A stretch of DNA of 9,906 bases from JBBRLG01 sp038231495 (GCA_038231495.1 JBBRLG010000264.1:1-9906); one strand, 5' to 3'. Numbered from the stretch's first letter, positions 1 through 6,981 are shown. Translations and numbers: made by a program. Notes: generated from the sequence alone by a model not told the origin.

Positions 1-2614
1 ACCGGTCGCCGGTCGTGCGGTCGTCCGGGCGCAGGCCGCCGACCAGCGCCGCCAGGTACGGCCGCAGGTCTTTCAAGTCGGCTTGCGTCGCCGACTTGTC
101 CGCCAGTTCTTGCAACGTCTTGACCTGCTCGCGCGTCAGGAGTGGGCTGTGTTGCTGCAGGTGCCGTACCAGCTCGTCCGTCGCCTTGATGCGCACCGGC
201 AGCGTGCGTTTGGCGTCGGTGACGACCGTGGCCAACTCGATCTGTGGCGTGGCACCGGTGAAACTTGCGACGGCCTCGATCGCGGCGAGCTGGCCCTCGG
301 CACTGATGGTGCCCGAACGCAGTGCCGCGTAGATCGCCCGCTCGGCCGAGCGCAGGTCGTAAGTGCCCGCGTCACTCCTGGCCATCCGGCTCAGGTCGCG
401 GATCGCGCGCTCGGCGTAATCCTTCTGCTCGGCCTCCGACAGCGGCTTCAGGTCCAGCCGGTTCTCGCCGGACAGGCGCGTTTGCAATTGCCGCGTGTCG
501 TCCAGGTATTGCTGCGTGATGACCTGGACGTTGCGGTACGGCTCGGCCCAGTGTTGGAGCACGTCCTGGCGGCGGAGCGATTCGTTGTCGTACTTCAACG
601 TCAAGTTGCGCAAGGTCTGCTCGATTTGCACCGCCTCCCGATCCAGAATTGCCTGGTCCGGTAACTCGCGGGCGAGGGTCCGCAGGCCGGCCTGGTAGCC
701 TTCCTCCAACACGGCGAGGCGTTCGGCCTGCTGAGGGATGCCTGACACGGGGTTTTCCAGGTACGCCTTGCGCGTCGAGAAGAACAGTTTTTCGGCGTCA
801 ACGCGGCCGCGGCGGAACGAGCGCGTCTGGGCGATCAGGAAGTCCAGGCGAACTTGCTCCTTGGCGTAGCGCTCCAGCAGTTCGCGCGTCTCGGCGTTGT
901 CGGGCACCGCCAGGATCAGGACCGGCAGCTTTTTCGTGTTCGGGTCCGCCTCGATCTGACCGATGAAATACGCCAGCCCCGGATCCGGCAGCTTGGAATC
1001 GAGCAGGATCGCACTAATGTCCGCGGCGGACGTGAGCCGTTTGAGCGCATCGCGACCGCTCTCGGCGAGGACCGCGTCGAAGCCCGCGGCCTGGACGGCG
1101 CGCTCAAACCGCAGCCGCGTGTCGGCGTCGCCGCTGGCCGCCAGGGCTTTGGGTTTGGCCCCCGCTTCGGGTTCCCCGGAGAGGAACCGCGACAGGATTT
1201 CGACCATGCGGCCGCGCGCCTGGGCCGACGGCGCGCCGGGGATGTGCAGCAGGCTCTCCGTCGCCGCCATCTGCACGCGCCGGTCGGGGTAGTAAAGCGC
1301 CCGCACTAGCGGCGGTTCCCCGCGGCCGGTCGGCTTGTTCGCCTTGACCTCGGCCCGGTCGCCGAGTGCCTGAACTGCGCCGAGGACGACGGCCGTGCGC
1401 TCGTCGTTCAGCGCCCGTTCCAGCACTGCCGTTAACAGGTCCGAACTTACCGTAGAAACGAGATCGTTAACCGGCGGATTCGTTTTGGCCAGCGGTTTTT
1501 CCAGTCCGGCCGCGTCGTAGGTCTTGTCGAGGGTCAGGCTCAGCATCACGATTTGCGCCGCCCGGTCCGTCGGGTCGAGGTCGAGCGCCTGCCGGGCGAA
1601 GCGCATGCCGTAATACTCCTCGGCCTTGCTCTTCGACACGGTTTCCGCGCCGGGCCAGCCGGCGACGACCGTGTTGTTTTCCCAGCGCCACACCGTGACC
1701 GTCTCGGTCAGCGCGACCTTGTGCTGGTAGTAGCGCTCCGCTTCGCGCACCAACAGCGGCACCGCGCCGGGCAGCTTCAAGGCCGGCGTGCTGAGGAGGG
1801 CGGCCAACGCCTCTTTCGCCTTGCGGTGAATGCTCTCCGGCCGCGACGGCGCTTCGGTCAGATACCACAAGGCCGGCACCGCCTCGGTCGCGCCGCGCTT
1901 CTGCAAGATGTCGAGCAGGTCGAGGACGAGGTTCGTGTCAGCGCTGTCGAGTGCCGCGACCAGCGGCGGCACCACGGCGGCACTGAGCCGCCGCAAGGCG
2001 TCGATGAGTGCCAGCTTGTCCTCGCCTCTCGTTCTCCGCAATTCGTCGATCAACGGCGGGGCGGCGGCGGCCTTGTATTTGAAGAGTTCCTGGAGCGCGA
2101 AGACGGCTTCCGCCGGGCTGTCGTTGAGAGCCTTGATCCATTTGACGATCTGCTCGCGATTGCCGAGTTGCGTCTTGACCGCGGCGGCGACGAGCTTGAT
2201 TAACTCTTCCACGTCGGCGCGGGCGGCCTTCTCGACCTTGGGATCGTCGGACCATTTGGGAATGTTGCGCAAGCGCAGGAAGGCGTTCATCGTGTATTGC
2301 CGTTGCAAGTCGAGCAACTGTTCGTCGGTCGGCTTTTTGAGCAAGAGGCCGCGCAGGTGCGTGGCGGCCAGCTCGTAGCTGCCGAGTTCGATCTCGAACT
2401 GCATCGCCTTCCAGTAGTCGGGGATCGTTTCGGGCTTCTTGAACAACTCGCGGTACTGGTCGAGCGGGTCGTACTTGGCCGGCGGCGCGTTTTTGGCCGG
2501 AGGAGCTTCCTTGTCCTTGACGGGCTTGTCCTTGCCTTCCTGGGCCGGTGCCGGGGTCAGCAGCGCGAGCAGGAAGGCGACACCCATCCCGTAGCGCAGG
2601 AGTGGCTGGATCAT
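1..2614 (-). CDS. Exported HEAT-like protein with degenerate receiver domain (partial, C-terminus beyond window)
   Basis: I read this frame codon by codon from 2614 to the left edge and found no stop, giving 871 codons; the end is missing. The N-terminus is a clear signal peptide: a short start with one Arg, a hydrophobic core VAFLLALL and a TPAPAQ cleavage region near residue 25. A Lys/Pro/Ala-rich linker follows (about 25-47). The body is helical; residues ~172-255 and ~390-475 look like HEAT repeats (PPLVxAL, RRVQMAATESLL). Residues ~488-600 resemble a response-regulator receiver: FDAVLAESGRDAL, then ISAILLDSKLPDPGL with the phospho-acceptor position kept as Asp539, then LPVLILAV. The acidic pair expected before DADTR is Ser494-Gly495, and the usual Thr/Ser after the fourth strand is Ala569, so it is probably a pseudo-receiver. 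The rest is charged and helical. The start is set by GGAGGA six bases upstream. Function unknown; probably an exported scaffold or binding protein. Confidence 0.85.
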   Translation of the reverse strand, partial: MIQPLLRYGMGVAFLLALLTPAPAQEGKDKPVKDKEAPPAKNAPPAKYDPLDQYRELFKKPETIPDYWKAMQFEIELGSYELAATHLRGLLLKKPTDEQLLDLQRQYTMNAFLRLRNIPKWSDDPKVEKAARADVEELIKLVAAAVKTQLGNREQIVKWIKALNDSPAEAVFALQELFKYKAAAAPPLIDELRRTRGEDKLALIDALRRLSAAVVPPLVAALDSADTNLVLDLLDILQKRGATEAVPALWYLTEAPSRPESIHRKAKEALAALLSTPALKLPGAVPLLVREAERYYQHKVALTETVTVWRWENNTVVAGWPGAETVSKSKAEEYYGMRFARQALDLDPTDRAAQIVMLSLTLDKTYDAAGLEKPLAKTNPPVNDLVSTVSSDLLTAVLERALNDERTAVVLGAVQALGDRAEVKANKPTGRGEPPLVRALYYPDRRVQMAATESLLHIPGAPSAQARGRMVEILSRFLSGEPEAGAKPKALAASGDADTRLRFERAVQAAGFDAVLAESGRDALKRLTSAADISAILLDSKLPDPGLAYFIGQIEADPNTKKLPVLILAVPDNAETRELLERYAKEQVRLDFLIAQTRSFRRGRVDAEKLFFSTRKAYLENPVSGIPQQAERLAVLEEGYQAGLRTLARELPDQAILDREAVQIEQTLRNLTLKYDNESLRRQDVLQHWAEPYRNVQVITQQYLDDTRQLQTRLSGENRLDLKPLSEAEQKDYAERAIRDLSRMARSDAGTYDLRSAERAIYAALRSGTISAEGQLAAIEAVASFTGATPQIELATVVTDAKRTLPVRIKATDELVRHLQQHSPLLTREQVKTLQELADKSATQADLKDLRPYLAALVGGLRPDDRTTGDR

Positions 2615-2620
2615 AAGATC

Positions 2621-2626
2621 TCCTCC
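2621..2626 (-). promoter_or_regulatory. Shine-Dalgarno site GGAGGA for the exported HEAT-like protein
   Basis: A perfect GGAGGA lies six bases before the ATG at 2614. It selects this start over the ATG at 2633, which opens a different, basic frame with no signal peptide. Confidence 0.75.
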
Positions 2627-2635
2627 GTTTCATGT

Positions 2636-2681
2636 CTTGCCGCTTGCGGCTTTGCGATCGCGCTAAGCCGCAAGCGGCAAG
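2636..2681. repeat. Nested palindrome directly after lysA (possible terminator or REP-like element)
   Basis: Arms CTTGCCGCTTGCGGCTT (2636-2652) and AAGCCGCAAGCGGCAAG (2665-2681) are perfect 17-bp inverted repeats around a 12-base loop. Each arm is also nearly self-complementary (GCCGC-TT-GCGGC and GCCGC-AA-GCGGC), and the spacer holds the palindrome GCGATCGC. The element starts two bases past the lysA stop and ends ten bases before the GGAGGA of the next gene. There is no U-tract, so if it stops transcription it is not a textbook intrinsic terminator. The nested design resembles REP/BIME-type elements; copy number elsewhere is unknown. Confidence 0.85.
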
Positions 2682-2683
2682 GA

Positions 2684-3967
2684 TTACACTTCAAGTTCAG
2701 CGCGGATCATGTCCGCGTAAGAATCTCGCCGGCGGATGAGCCGATGGTCCGCGCCATCGACCAGCACCTCGGCCGCGCGGGGCCGGCCGTTGTAGTTGGA
2801 ACTCATCGCCATGCCGTACGCGCCGGCACTAAACGTCGCGATCAGGTCGCCGCGCTTCACGTCGGGCAAGTAGCGGTCCTTGGCCAAGTAATCGCTCGAC
2901 TCGCACACAGGGCCGACCACGTCCGTCTTTTTCGTGTTCGGCATCTCCGCCTCGTAATCTTCCGGCGGCGCCTCTACACCGGCCACCGGCTCCGTCGGCC
3001 AGATGCGGTGGAACGAGTCGTACAGCGTCGGCCGGATCAGGTCGTTCATGGCGGCGTCCTGGATGACGAAATGCTTGCCGCCCGACTCCTTCGTGTAGAT
3101 CACCCGACTCAGCAAAACGCCCGCGTTGCCGACGATGAACCGGCCCGGCTCCAATACCAGCTTGCAGCCCGCCTTCTGCACGCCGGGCACGATGGCGTCG
3201 GCGAAGGCGCTGGCCGGCAACGCCTCCTGCTTGCGGTAGTTGATGCCGAAACCGCCGCCCATGTTCCAGACGCCGATCTGGTGGCCTTGCTCGCGCAGCT
3301 TTTCGATCAGGACCAGACCCTTGGCGATGGCGTCCTTGTACGGCTGCGTGCTCAGGATCGGCGAACCGAGGTGCATGTGCAGCCCCACAATTTTAACATG
3401 CGGGTTGCCGACGACGGCACGGGCCACGTCCAGCACCGTGTCGATGTCGAAGCCGAACTTGACGCCCTTGACGCTGGTGTCGGTTTTGACGTGCGTTTTC
3501 GGCGGCAGGTCCGGGTTGACGCGCAGCGCGACGTTCGCCGACTTGCCTGCGGCCTGCGCCACGTCGGCCAGGGCGTACAACTCCGCCTCGCTCTCGACGT
3601 TGAAGAGGAAGACGCCCTTGTCCAGCCCCTCGCGCAGTTCGGCGTCGGTCTTGCCGACGCCGGCGTAGACGATCTTGTCGCCGGTACCGCCCGCCGCCAA
3701 CGCGCGATACAACTCGCCGCCGCTGGTCACATCGAAGCCGGAGCCGTGTTCGGCCATCAACCGGCCGATCGTGAGGTTGGGGTTGGTCTTGATGCTGAAG
3801 CAGATGAGCGGATTGACGGCGGCAAACGCCTTCTGCACCTGGCCGAGGTGGTGCAGCAGCGTGGCCTTGCTGTAGACGTAGAGCGGCGTGCCGTAGGCCT
3901 CCGCCAGCTTGCGGACGGGGACTTCCTCACAGTGCAAAACGCGGTCGCGGTAGTGGAAATGGTCCAT
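2684..3967 (-). CDS. lysA: Diaminopimelate decarboxylase
   Basis: This PLP enzyme of the alanine racemase / group IV decarboxylase fold converts meso-diaminopimelate to L-lysine in the cytoplasm, the last step of lysine synthesis. From the ATG at 3967 it is 427 aa, normal for LysA. Visible motifs are the PLP lysine in FSIKTNPN (Lys60), HMHLGS (197-202), the glycine loop GGGFG (237-241), phosphate-binding EPGR (273-276), the catalytic cysteine in GPVCESSD (Cys355), and the C-terminal GAYGMAMSSNYN segment. An ATG 21 bases further upstream is in frame, but 3967 has AGGA five bases ahead and gives the familiar MDHFHYR start. The gene is bounded by two palindromic elements, one 30 bases upstream and one 2 bases downstream, so it may be its own transcription unit. 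A related amino-acid decarboxylase is possible, but the CESSD motif and length favour LysA. Confidence 0.95.
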   Translation of the reverse strand: MDHFHYRDRVLHCEEVPVRKLAEAYGTPLYVYSKATLLHHLGQVQKAFAAVNPLICFSIKTNPNLTIGRLMAEHGSGFDVTSGGELYRALAAGGTGDKIVYAGVGKTDAELREGLDKGVFLFNVESEAELYALADVAQAAGKSANVALRVNPDLPPKTHVKTDTSVKGVKFGFDIDTVLDVARAVVGNPHVKIVGLHMHLGSPILSTQPYKDAIAKGLVLIEKLREQGHQIGVWNMGGGFGINYRKQEALPASAFADAIVPGVQKAGCKLVLEPGRFIVGNAGVLLSRVIYTKESGGKHFVIQDAAMNDLIRPTLYDSFHRIWPTEPVAGVEAPPEDYEAEMPNTKKTDVVGPVCESSDYLAKDRYLPDVKRGDLIATFSAGAYGMAMSSNYNGRPRAAEVLVDGADHRLIRRRDSYADMIRAELEV

Positions 3968-3997
3968 GAATCCTGACAATCCTTCCATCCATCATTC

Positions 3998-4123
3998 CCA
4001 AATTCCATCACGAAAACACGAAAGGACGAAAAGGCGAAAAAGCATTAATGATAATAGTTGCCCTCATTATCGCTTTTTCCTTTTCGCGTTTTCGTCCTTT
4101 CGTGTTTTCGTGATGGAATTTGG
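3998..4123. repeat. Long inverted repeat between argH and lysA (MITE/REP-like hairpin)
   Basis: Bases 3998-4032 and 4089-4123 are perfect 35-bp inverted repeats. Pairing continues imperfectly inward (about 3998-4043 with 4072-4123), around a loop that holds a second small hairpin, GATAAT (4050-4055) with ATTATC (4066-4071). The arms are built from iterated CGAAAA-type units (CACGAAAACACGAAAGGACG). The element fills most of the argH-lysA gap, 14 bases after the argH stop and 30 bases before the lysA start. It could end argH transcription, protect RNA ends, or be an immobile insertion. I recall similar CGAAAACACGAAA text from planctomycete intergenic regions, but cannot verify it here. No target-site duplication is obvious. 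Confidence 0.9.
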
Positions 4124-4137
4124 TGCCGTCATCCCTG

Positions 4138-5523
4138 TTACTTGTGGATAGCTAATTTCAGTTGCCACGCTTCGATTTGCCGTTGGACCTCCGCCGGGGC
4201 GGTAGAGCCGACGCTGCGAAAGGCGGCCAGGGCGTTCGCGACGCCTAACACCTTGTATACCCCCGATCCCAGGCCGGGGCGAATGCTTTCGTACACGTCC
4301 GCCGACAAATCGACCAACCGACAGCGGCGCTCCTCACACAGTCGCACCAGCTTGCCAACCGCCTCGTGCGCCGCCCGCATCGGCAGCCCCTGCACGATGA
4401 AAAACTCCATCAACGTCGTCGCGTCGAGGAACCCGTCTTCGAGCCGGCCGGCGATGACCTCCGTGCGGAACCGCGTTTCGGCCACCAACGCCGCCGCCAG
4501 TTCTAGCGATGCCGACACCGTGTCCACGGCGTCGAAGAGCGCGGTCTTGTCCTCCTGCAAATCTCGATTATAAGCGAGCGGCAGCCCTTTCACCAGCATG
4601 AGCAGCTGCTGCAAGTCGCCGACGACGCGGGCCGACTTGCCGCGGATCAGTTCCAGCACGTCCGGGTTCTTCTTGTGCGGCATGATGCTCGACCCGGTGC
4701 AGAAGGCGTCCGGCAGGTCGAGGAAGTTGAACTCCGTCGTGGTCCACAAGATCCACTCCTCGGCCCAGCCGCTCAGGTGCAGCGCGATCACTGACAGGTC
4801 GAAGACGAATTCCAGCACGAAATCGCGGTCGCTGGACACGTCGAGGCTGTTGGCGGCGACCGCATCGAAGCCGAGTTGCCGGGCCACGCTGTCGCGGTCG
4901 ATCGGCAAGGTGGTGCCGGCCAGCGCGGCCGCGCCGAGTGGGAGGACGTTGACGCGCTTACGGCAATCGGCCAGGCGTTCGCGGTCGCGCTGGTACTTCT
5001 CGACGTAAGCCAGGAAGTAGTGGGCGGCAAGGACGGGTTGCGCCCGTTGCAAGTGCGTGTAGCCCGGCAGCACCAGTTCGGGGTAGCGCACCGCCGCGCC
5101 GACCAGCGACCGTTGCAATTCGAGCAACCGCCCGTCCATGGCGTCCAGCGCATCGCGCACCCACAGCTTCACGTCGGTAACGACCTGGTCGTTGCGACTG
5201 CGGCCCGTGTGGAGTTTGCGGCCCACGTCGCCGAGGCGTTCAATGAGGGCGCGTTCGATGTGCGTGTGAATGTCTTCCAGCTTGATGGAGAAAGCAAACT
5301 CGCCGCGCTCGATCTCGGCGGCAATAGCGTCCAGGGTTGCCGCGATGCGTTCGGCCTCGTCGCCGGTGAGGAGGCCGACCTCCGCGAGCATCCGCGCGTG
5401 AGCTTGGCTGGCGATCACGTCATGGCGGTAGAGCCGGCGGTCTATGCTGATCGACTCGGTAAACCGCTCAACGCGGTTGTCGGTCTCGCCGCTGAACCGG
5501 CCGCCCCAGGTTTTCTGACTCAC
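4138..5523 (-). CDS. argH: Argininosuccinate lyase
   Basis: ArgH splits argininosuccinate into arginine and fumarate, the final step of arginine synthesis, as a cytoplasmic homotetramer of the fumarase/aspartase superfamily. From the GTG at 5523 it is 461 aa, the usual family length, and opens with the typical SQKTWGGRFSG. Conserved blocks are TGRSRNDQ (106-113), the histidine of GYTHLQRAQP (His157), LPLGAAALAGTTLPIDR, and the superfamily signature GSSIMPHKKN (277-286) carrying the catalytic serine loop. The GTG start has GGGAG seven bases upstream and overlaps the TGA of the preceding gene as GTGA (5520-5523), so translation is likely coupled to that gene. In-frame codons continue upstream of the GTG, but that extension merely reads through the 163-aa gene in another frame. 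A long inverted repeat follows the stop. Confidence 0.97.
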   Translation of the reverse strand: MSQKTWGGRFSGETDNRVERFTESISIDRRLYRHDVIASQAHARMLAEVGLLTGDEAERIAATLDAIAAEIERGEFAFSIKLEDIHTHIERALIERLGDVGRKLHTGRSRNDQVVTDVKLWVRDALDAMDGRLLELQRSLVGAAVRYPELVLPGYTHLQRAQPVLAAHYFLAYVEKYQRDRERLADCRKRVNVLPLGAAALAGTTLPIDRDSVARQLGFDAVAANSLDVSSDRDFVLEFVFDLSVIALHLSGWAEEWILWTTTEFNFLDLPDAFCTGSSIMPHKKNPDVLELIRGKSARVVGDLQQLLMLVKGLPLAYNRDLQEDKTALFDAVDTVSASLELAAALVAETRFRTEVIAGRLEDGFLDATTLMEFFIVQGLPMRAAHEAVGKLVRLCEERRCRLVDLSADVYESIRPGLGSGVYKVLGVANALAAFRSVGSTAPAEVQRQIEAWQLKLAIHK

Positions 5524-6011
5524 GGTTGCGCTCCCATTGCCGCTTGCGCCGAACGGGCCGCAAGAACAGGATGACGATAGGCTTGTCCTTGGATGCGTAG
5601 GACGTTCGGATCGACGACGACGCAATCGACACTGTTGACGATATACTCCGGCAGTACCGTCGCCGAAGCGGGGATTAAGTGGTCGAGCGTTTCCATGTCC
5701 AACCACTCGCGCACCAAATCGGCGAGAAATTCGGGGTGCTGCACGATCATCTGTTCCAGCGGCGGATAACCAAGTTCTTGCAAGCGATCCAGGAGCGGCC
5801 ACTCCCCATTTTGATGGTAGGGGGCATCGGCAATTTCTTCTTGGATTGCTTGCTGATAGGTATCGCGCAGGTTCGCGACGAAATCTGCCGTTGGAACGAC
5901 GATCTCGTAGCAGAGTGCCGGTTCCGCGCTGGGGAACGATTGCTTGAAGTTCATCGGGCGTCGGGCCAATCGCTTTGGCTCGATGTCCCGGCCGTTGACG
6001 CGGCATCGCAT
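5520..6011 (-). CDS. Uncharacterised 163-aa protein coupled to argH
   Basis: I do not recognise this protein. It is acidic and probably cytoplasmic, with no signal peptide or membrane segment. A central helical part (about 55-112, with LRDTYQQAIQEEIADAP and FLADLVREWLDMETLDHLIP) leads to a short strand-rich tail (VDCVVVDPNVLRIQGQAYRH). Its stop overlaps the GTG of argH (GTGA), and it begins 27 bases after the toxin-like 156-aa gene, so it could be an immunity or accessory partner of that locus; this is inference from position only. The start is uncertain. The ATG at 6011 has a distant AGGA, while an in-frame ATG at 5954 (giving 144 aa, MNFKQSF...) overlaps the TGA of a well-placed mini-ORF. 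Residues 1-19 are Arg-rich and may not be translated. Confidence 0.75.
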   Translation of the reverse strand: MRCRVNGRDIEPKRLARRPMNFKQSFPSAEPALCYEIVVPTADFVANLRDTYQQAIQEEIADAPYHQNGEWPLLDRLQELGYPPLEQMIVQHPEFLADLVREWLDMETLDHLIPASATVLPEYIVNSVDCVVVDPNVLRIQGQAYRHPVLAARSAQAAMGAQP

Positions 6012-6019
6012 TCGTCCAT
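5951..6019 (-). other. Possible 22-codon leader mini-ORF
   Basis: An ATG at 6019 preceded by AGGAAAGGAA opens a 22-codon frame (MDECDAAS...SDWPDAR) that ends in TGA at 5951-5953. That TGA overlaps the in-frame ATG at 5954 of the 163-aa gene as ATGA. It has the best-placed ribosome binding site in this gap and the same start-stop geometry as its neighbours, but it is too short to judge by codon use. It could be a real leader, or chance overlap with the gene starting at 6011. Confidence 0.25.
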
Positions 6020-6038
6020 TTCCTTTCCTAATCGCGGT

Positions 6039-6509
6039 TCAAGGCGTCGGCGGTATCACCACCGGAACACCAGCCGGAGAATACACCGTAATCGACCCAT
6101 CCGGGTGAAAGGTGTAGGAACCTGAAGGACCAAAAGGCTGACCGCCTTGCGGATCGGCCGCAGACCGAATCCCGGAGCGCTGAAAGAACTCTTCCGGACT
6201 CTGAATCAACGGAATATTCGGCGTTTGATTCCCAGGAACGATTCGCGTCGATTCCAGCTGTAGCGGCCCGATGCTGGTAATTCGTACGCTGATTCGTGCC
6301 GCCTGGCTTACGGTCAAACTGCCGAACCCAACGTCCAAATCGCTGTCAGTTCGATACCCTCCCAAGCCAAAGGCTGCGCGAACCCTGCTGCCGCCGATGA
6401 CCACCGTAGAGTTTCGCCGAAACGCTTCTTCGAGTAACGCTCGCGTTTGGGATTCCTCCATCCCTGGAATGGTCTGAACCGCAAAGCTAATCTGGGCGTC
6501 GATGCTCAT
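6039..6509 (-). CDS. Putative nucleotidyltransferase-fold toxin-like protein (156 aa)
   Basis: The core carries a minimal nucleotidyltransferase signature: GGS at 39-41 (VVIGGSRVR), then TDSDLDVGFG with Asp57 and Asp59 as the likely metal-binding pair, and an acidic candidate third ligand near Glu86 (PLQLESTRI). The rest (RIVPGNQTPNIP, SPEEFFQRSGIRSAADPQGG, PSGSYTFHPDGSI) recalls, from memory, C-terminal domains of polymorphic (Rhs-type) toxins. Here it stands alone, without signal peptide, Rhs repeats or delivery domain. The ATG overlaps the stop of the upstream 123-aa gene (ATGA, 6506-6509). It could be an intracellular toxin of a two-gene module, an orphan toxin cassette, or an MNT-type nucleotidyltransferase that modifies a partner. 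The catalytic motif is seen; toxicity is inferred. The proline-rich end (PAGVPVVIPPTP) is typical of exposed tails. Confidence 0.8.
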   Translation of the reverse strand: MSIDAQISFAVQTIPGMEESQTRALLEEAFRRNSTVVIGGSRVRAAFGLGGYRTDSDLDVGFGSLTVSQAARISVRITSIGPLQLESTRIVPGNQTPNIPLIQSPEEFFQRSGIRSAADPQGGQPFGPSGSYTFHPDGSITVYSPAGVPVVIPPTP

Positions 6510-6877
6510 TGTATCTCAGCTACCAAAATCGCGCCCTGCTCGTAGCCCCATGTCACCCAATACTGCGCCATCTCTTTGATATTCGCACGCGACTCTTGCG
6601 GGACGGGGTTGACCCCGGTAAGCACCTTGAGCGCCCAGAACCAGTGATCCGGCTCCCGCTCCAATTCGCGCCGGAGGAGCGGAATGGCCTTCTCGTCCAT
6701 GCCAATGATTTCCTGGTAGGCCGGGTGGGCGCAGAGTTTGGTGATGGAGGAAGAGTGCCCCCGCTCCACCTTCCATTGTGCCGCGAGTGCGGCAAAGCGC
6801 TTTTCCAATTCCAGGGATCCGGAAATGACGGCCCCATTCGACTCGTCGATTAGATCGGCTTCTTCTTGTTTAGCCAT
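6506..6877 (-). CDS. 'DHWFWAL' family small protein, possible partner or immunity protein (123 aa)
   Basis: This small soluble protein has the blocks SSITKLCAHPAYQEIIGM (43-60), a helix rich in Arg/Glu (IPLLRRELERE), and DHWFWALKVLTGVNPVP (77-93). I recognise the pattern as a widespread family of uncharacterised proteins in cyanobacteria and planctomycetes, often found in two-gene cassettes; no biochemical role is known to me. The first ~30 residues are poorly conserved in style (MAKQEEADLIDES) and may be a flexible arm. The start at 6877 has AGGG about nine bases upstream. Its TGA overlaps the ATG of the nucleotidyltransferase-like gene (ATGA), the usual order for an antidote or immunity protein made just before its toxin, although the pairing is inferred. 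The 104-base gap before it may carry a promoter; I see no convincing one. Confidence 0.8.
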   Translation of the reverse strand: MAKQEEADLIDESNGAVISGSLELEKRFAALAAQWKVERGHSSSITKLCAHPAYQEIIGMDEKAIPLLRRELEREPDHWFWALKVLTGVNPVPQESRANIKEMAQYWVTWGYEQGAILVAEIQ

Positions 6878-6981
6878 CGCTTTTATCCCTATCGGGCGTT
6901 TCCGCCTCCGGTTCCGAGAACAAAATGTTCATACCAAAGACAGCTACCGGACGCACGGCCGATCATTGTGCCGGCTCACGA

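Noticed and set aside
83..664. 193-codon plus-strand frame at the left end, with other plus-strand frames through 2400
   Set aside because: They lie opposite the continuous frame of the exported protein, whose signal peptide and HEAT/receiver-like patterns make it the real gene.
1938..2633. 231-codon minus-strand frame starting MKRRRSYD
   Set aside because: It is out of frame with the 871-codon exported protein, has low-complexity Arg/Gln/Gly composition, and lacks the well-spaced GGAGGA that serves the ATG at 2614.
2654..2661. GCGATCGC octamer, identical to the cyanobacterial HIP1 repeat
   Set aside because: I noted only this one copy, in the loop of a larger palindrome, and the neighbouring genes do not suggest a cyanobacterium.
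2297..3976. 559-codon open frame on the plus strand opposite lysA
   Set aside because: It is exactly antisense to a gene with all LysA motifs. The product is rich in Arg, Val, Asp and Leu with no recognisable domain, as expected of the complementary frame of a GC-rich gene.
4876..5574. 232-codon plus-strand frame opposite argH
   Set aside because: Antisense to conserved argH coding sequence; no domain resemblance and no ribosome binding site worth noting.
4138..6006. argH extended upstream to a 622-aa protein
   Set aside because: Residues ahead of the GTG at 5523 are Arg/Pro/Ser-rich and read through the 163-aa gene in another frame. The SD-preceded GTG gives a normal ArgH length and N-terminus.
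6918..6930. GAACA-AAA-TGTTC palindrome upstream of the 123-aa gene, considered as a LexA box
   Set aside because: The GAAC and GTTC half-sites are separated by five bases and not the four of the GAAC-N4-GTTC type; a single weak 5-bp inverted repeat is not enough for an operator call.
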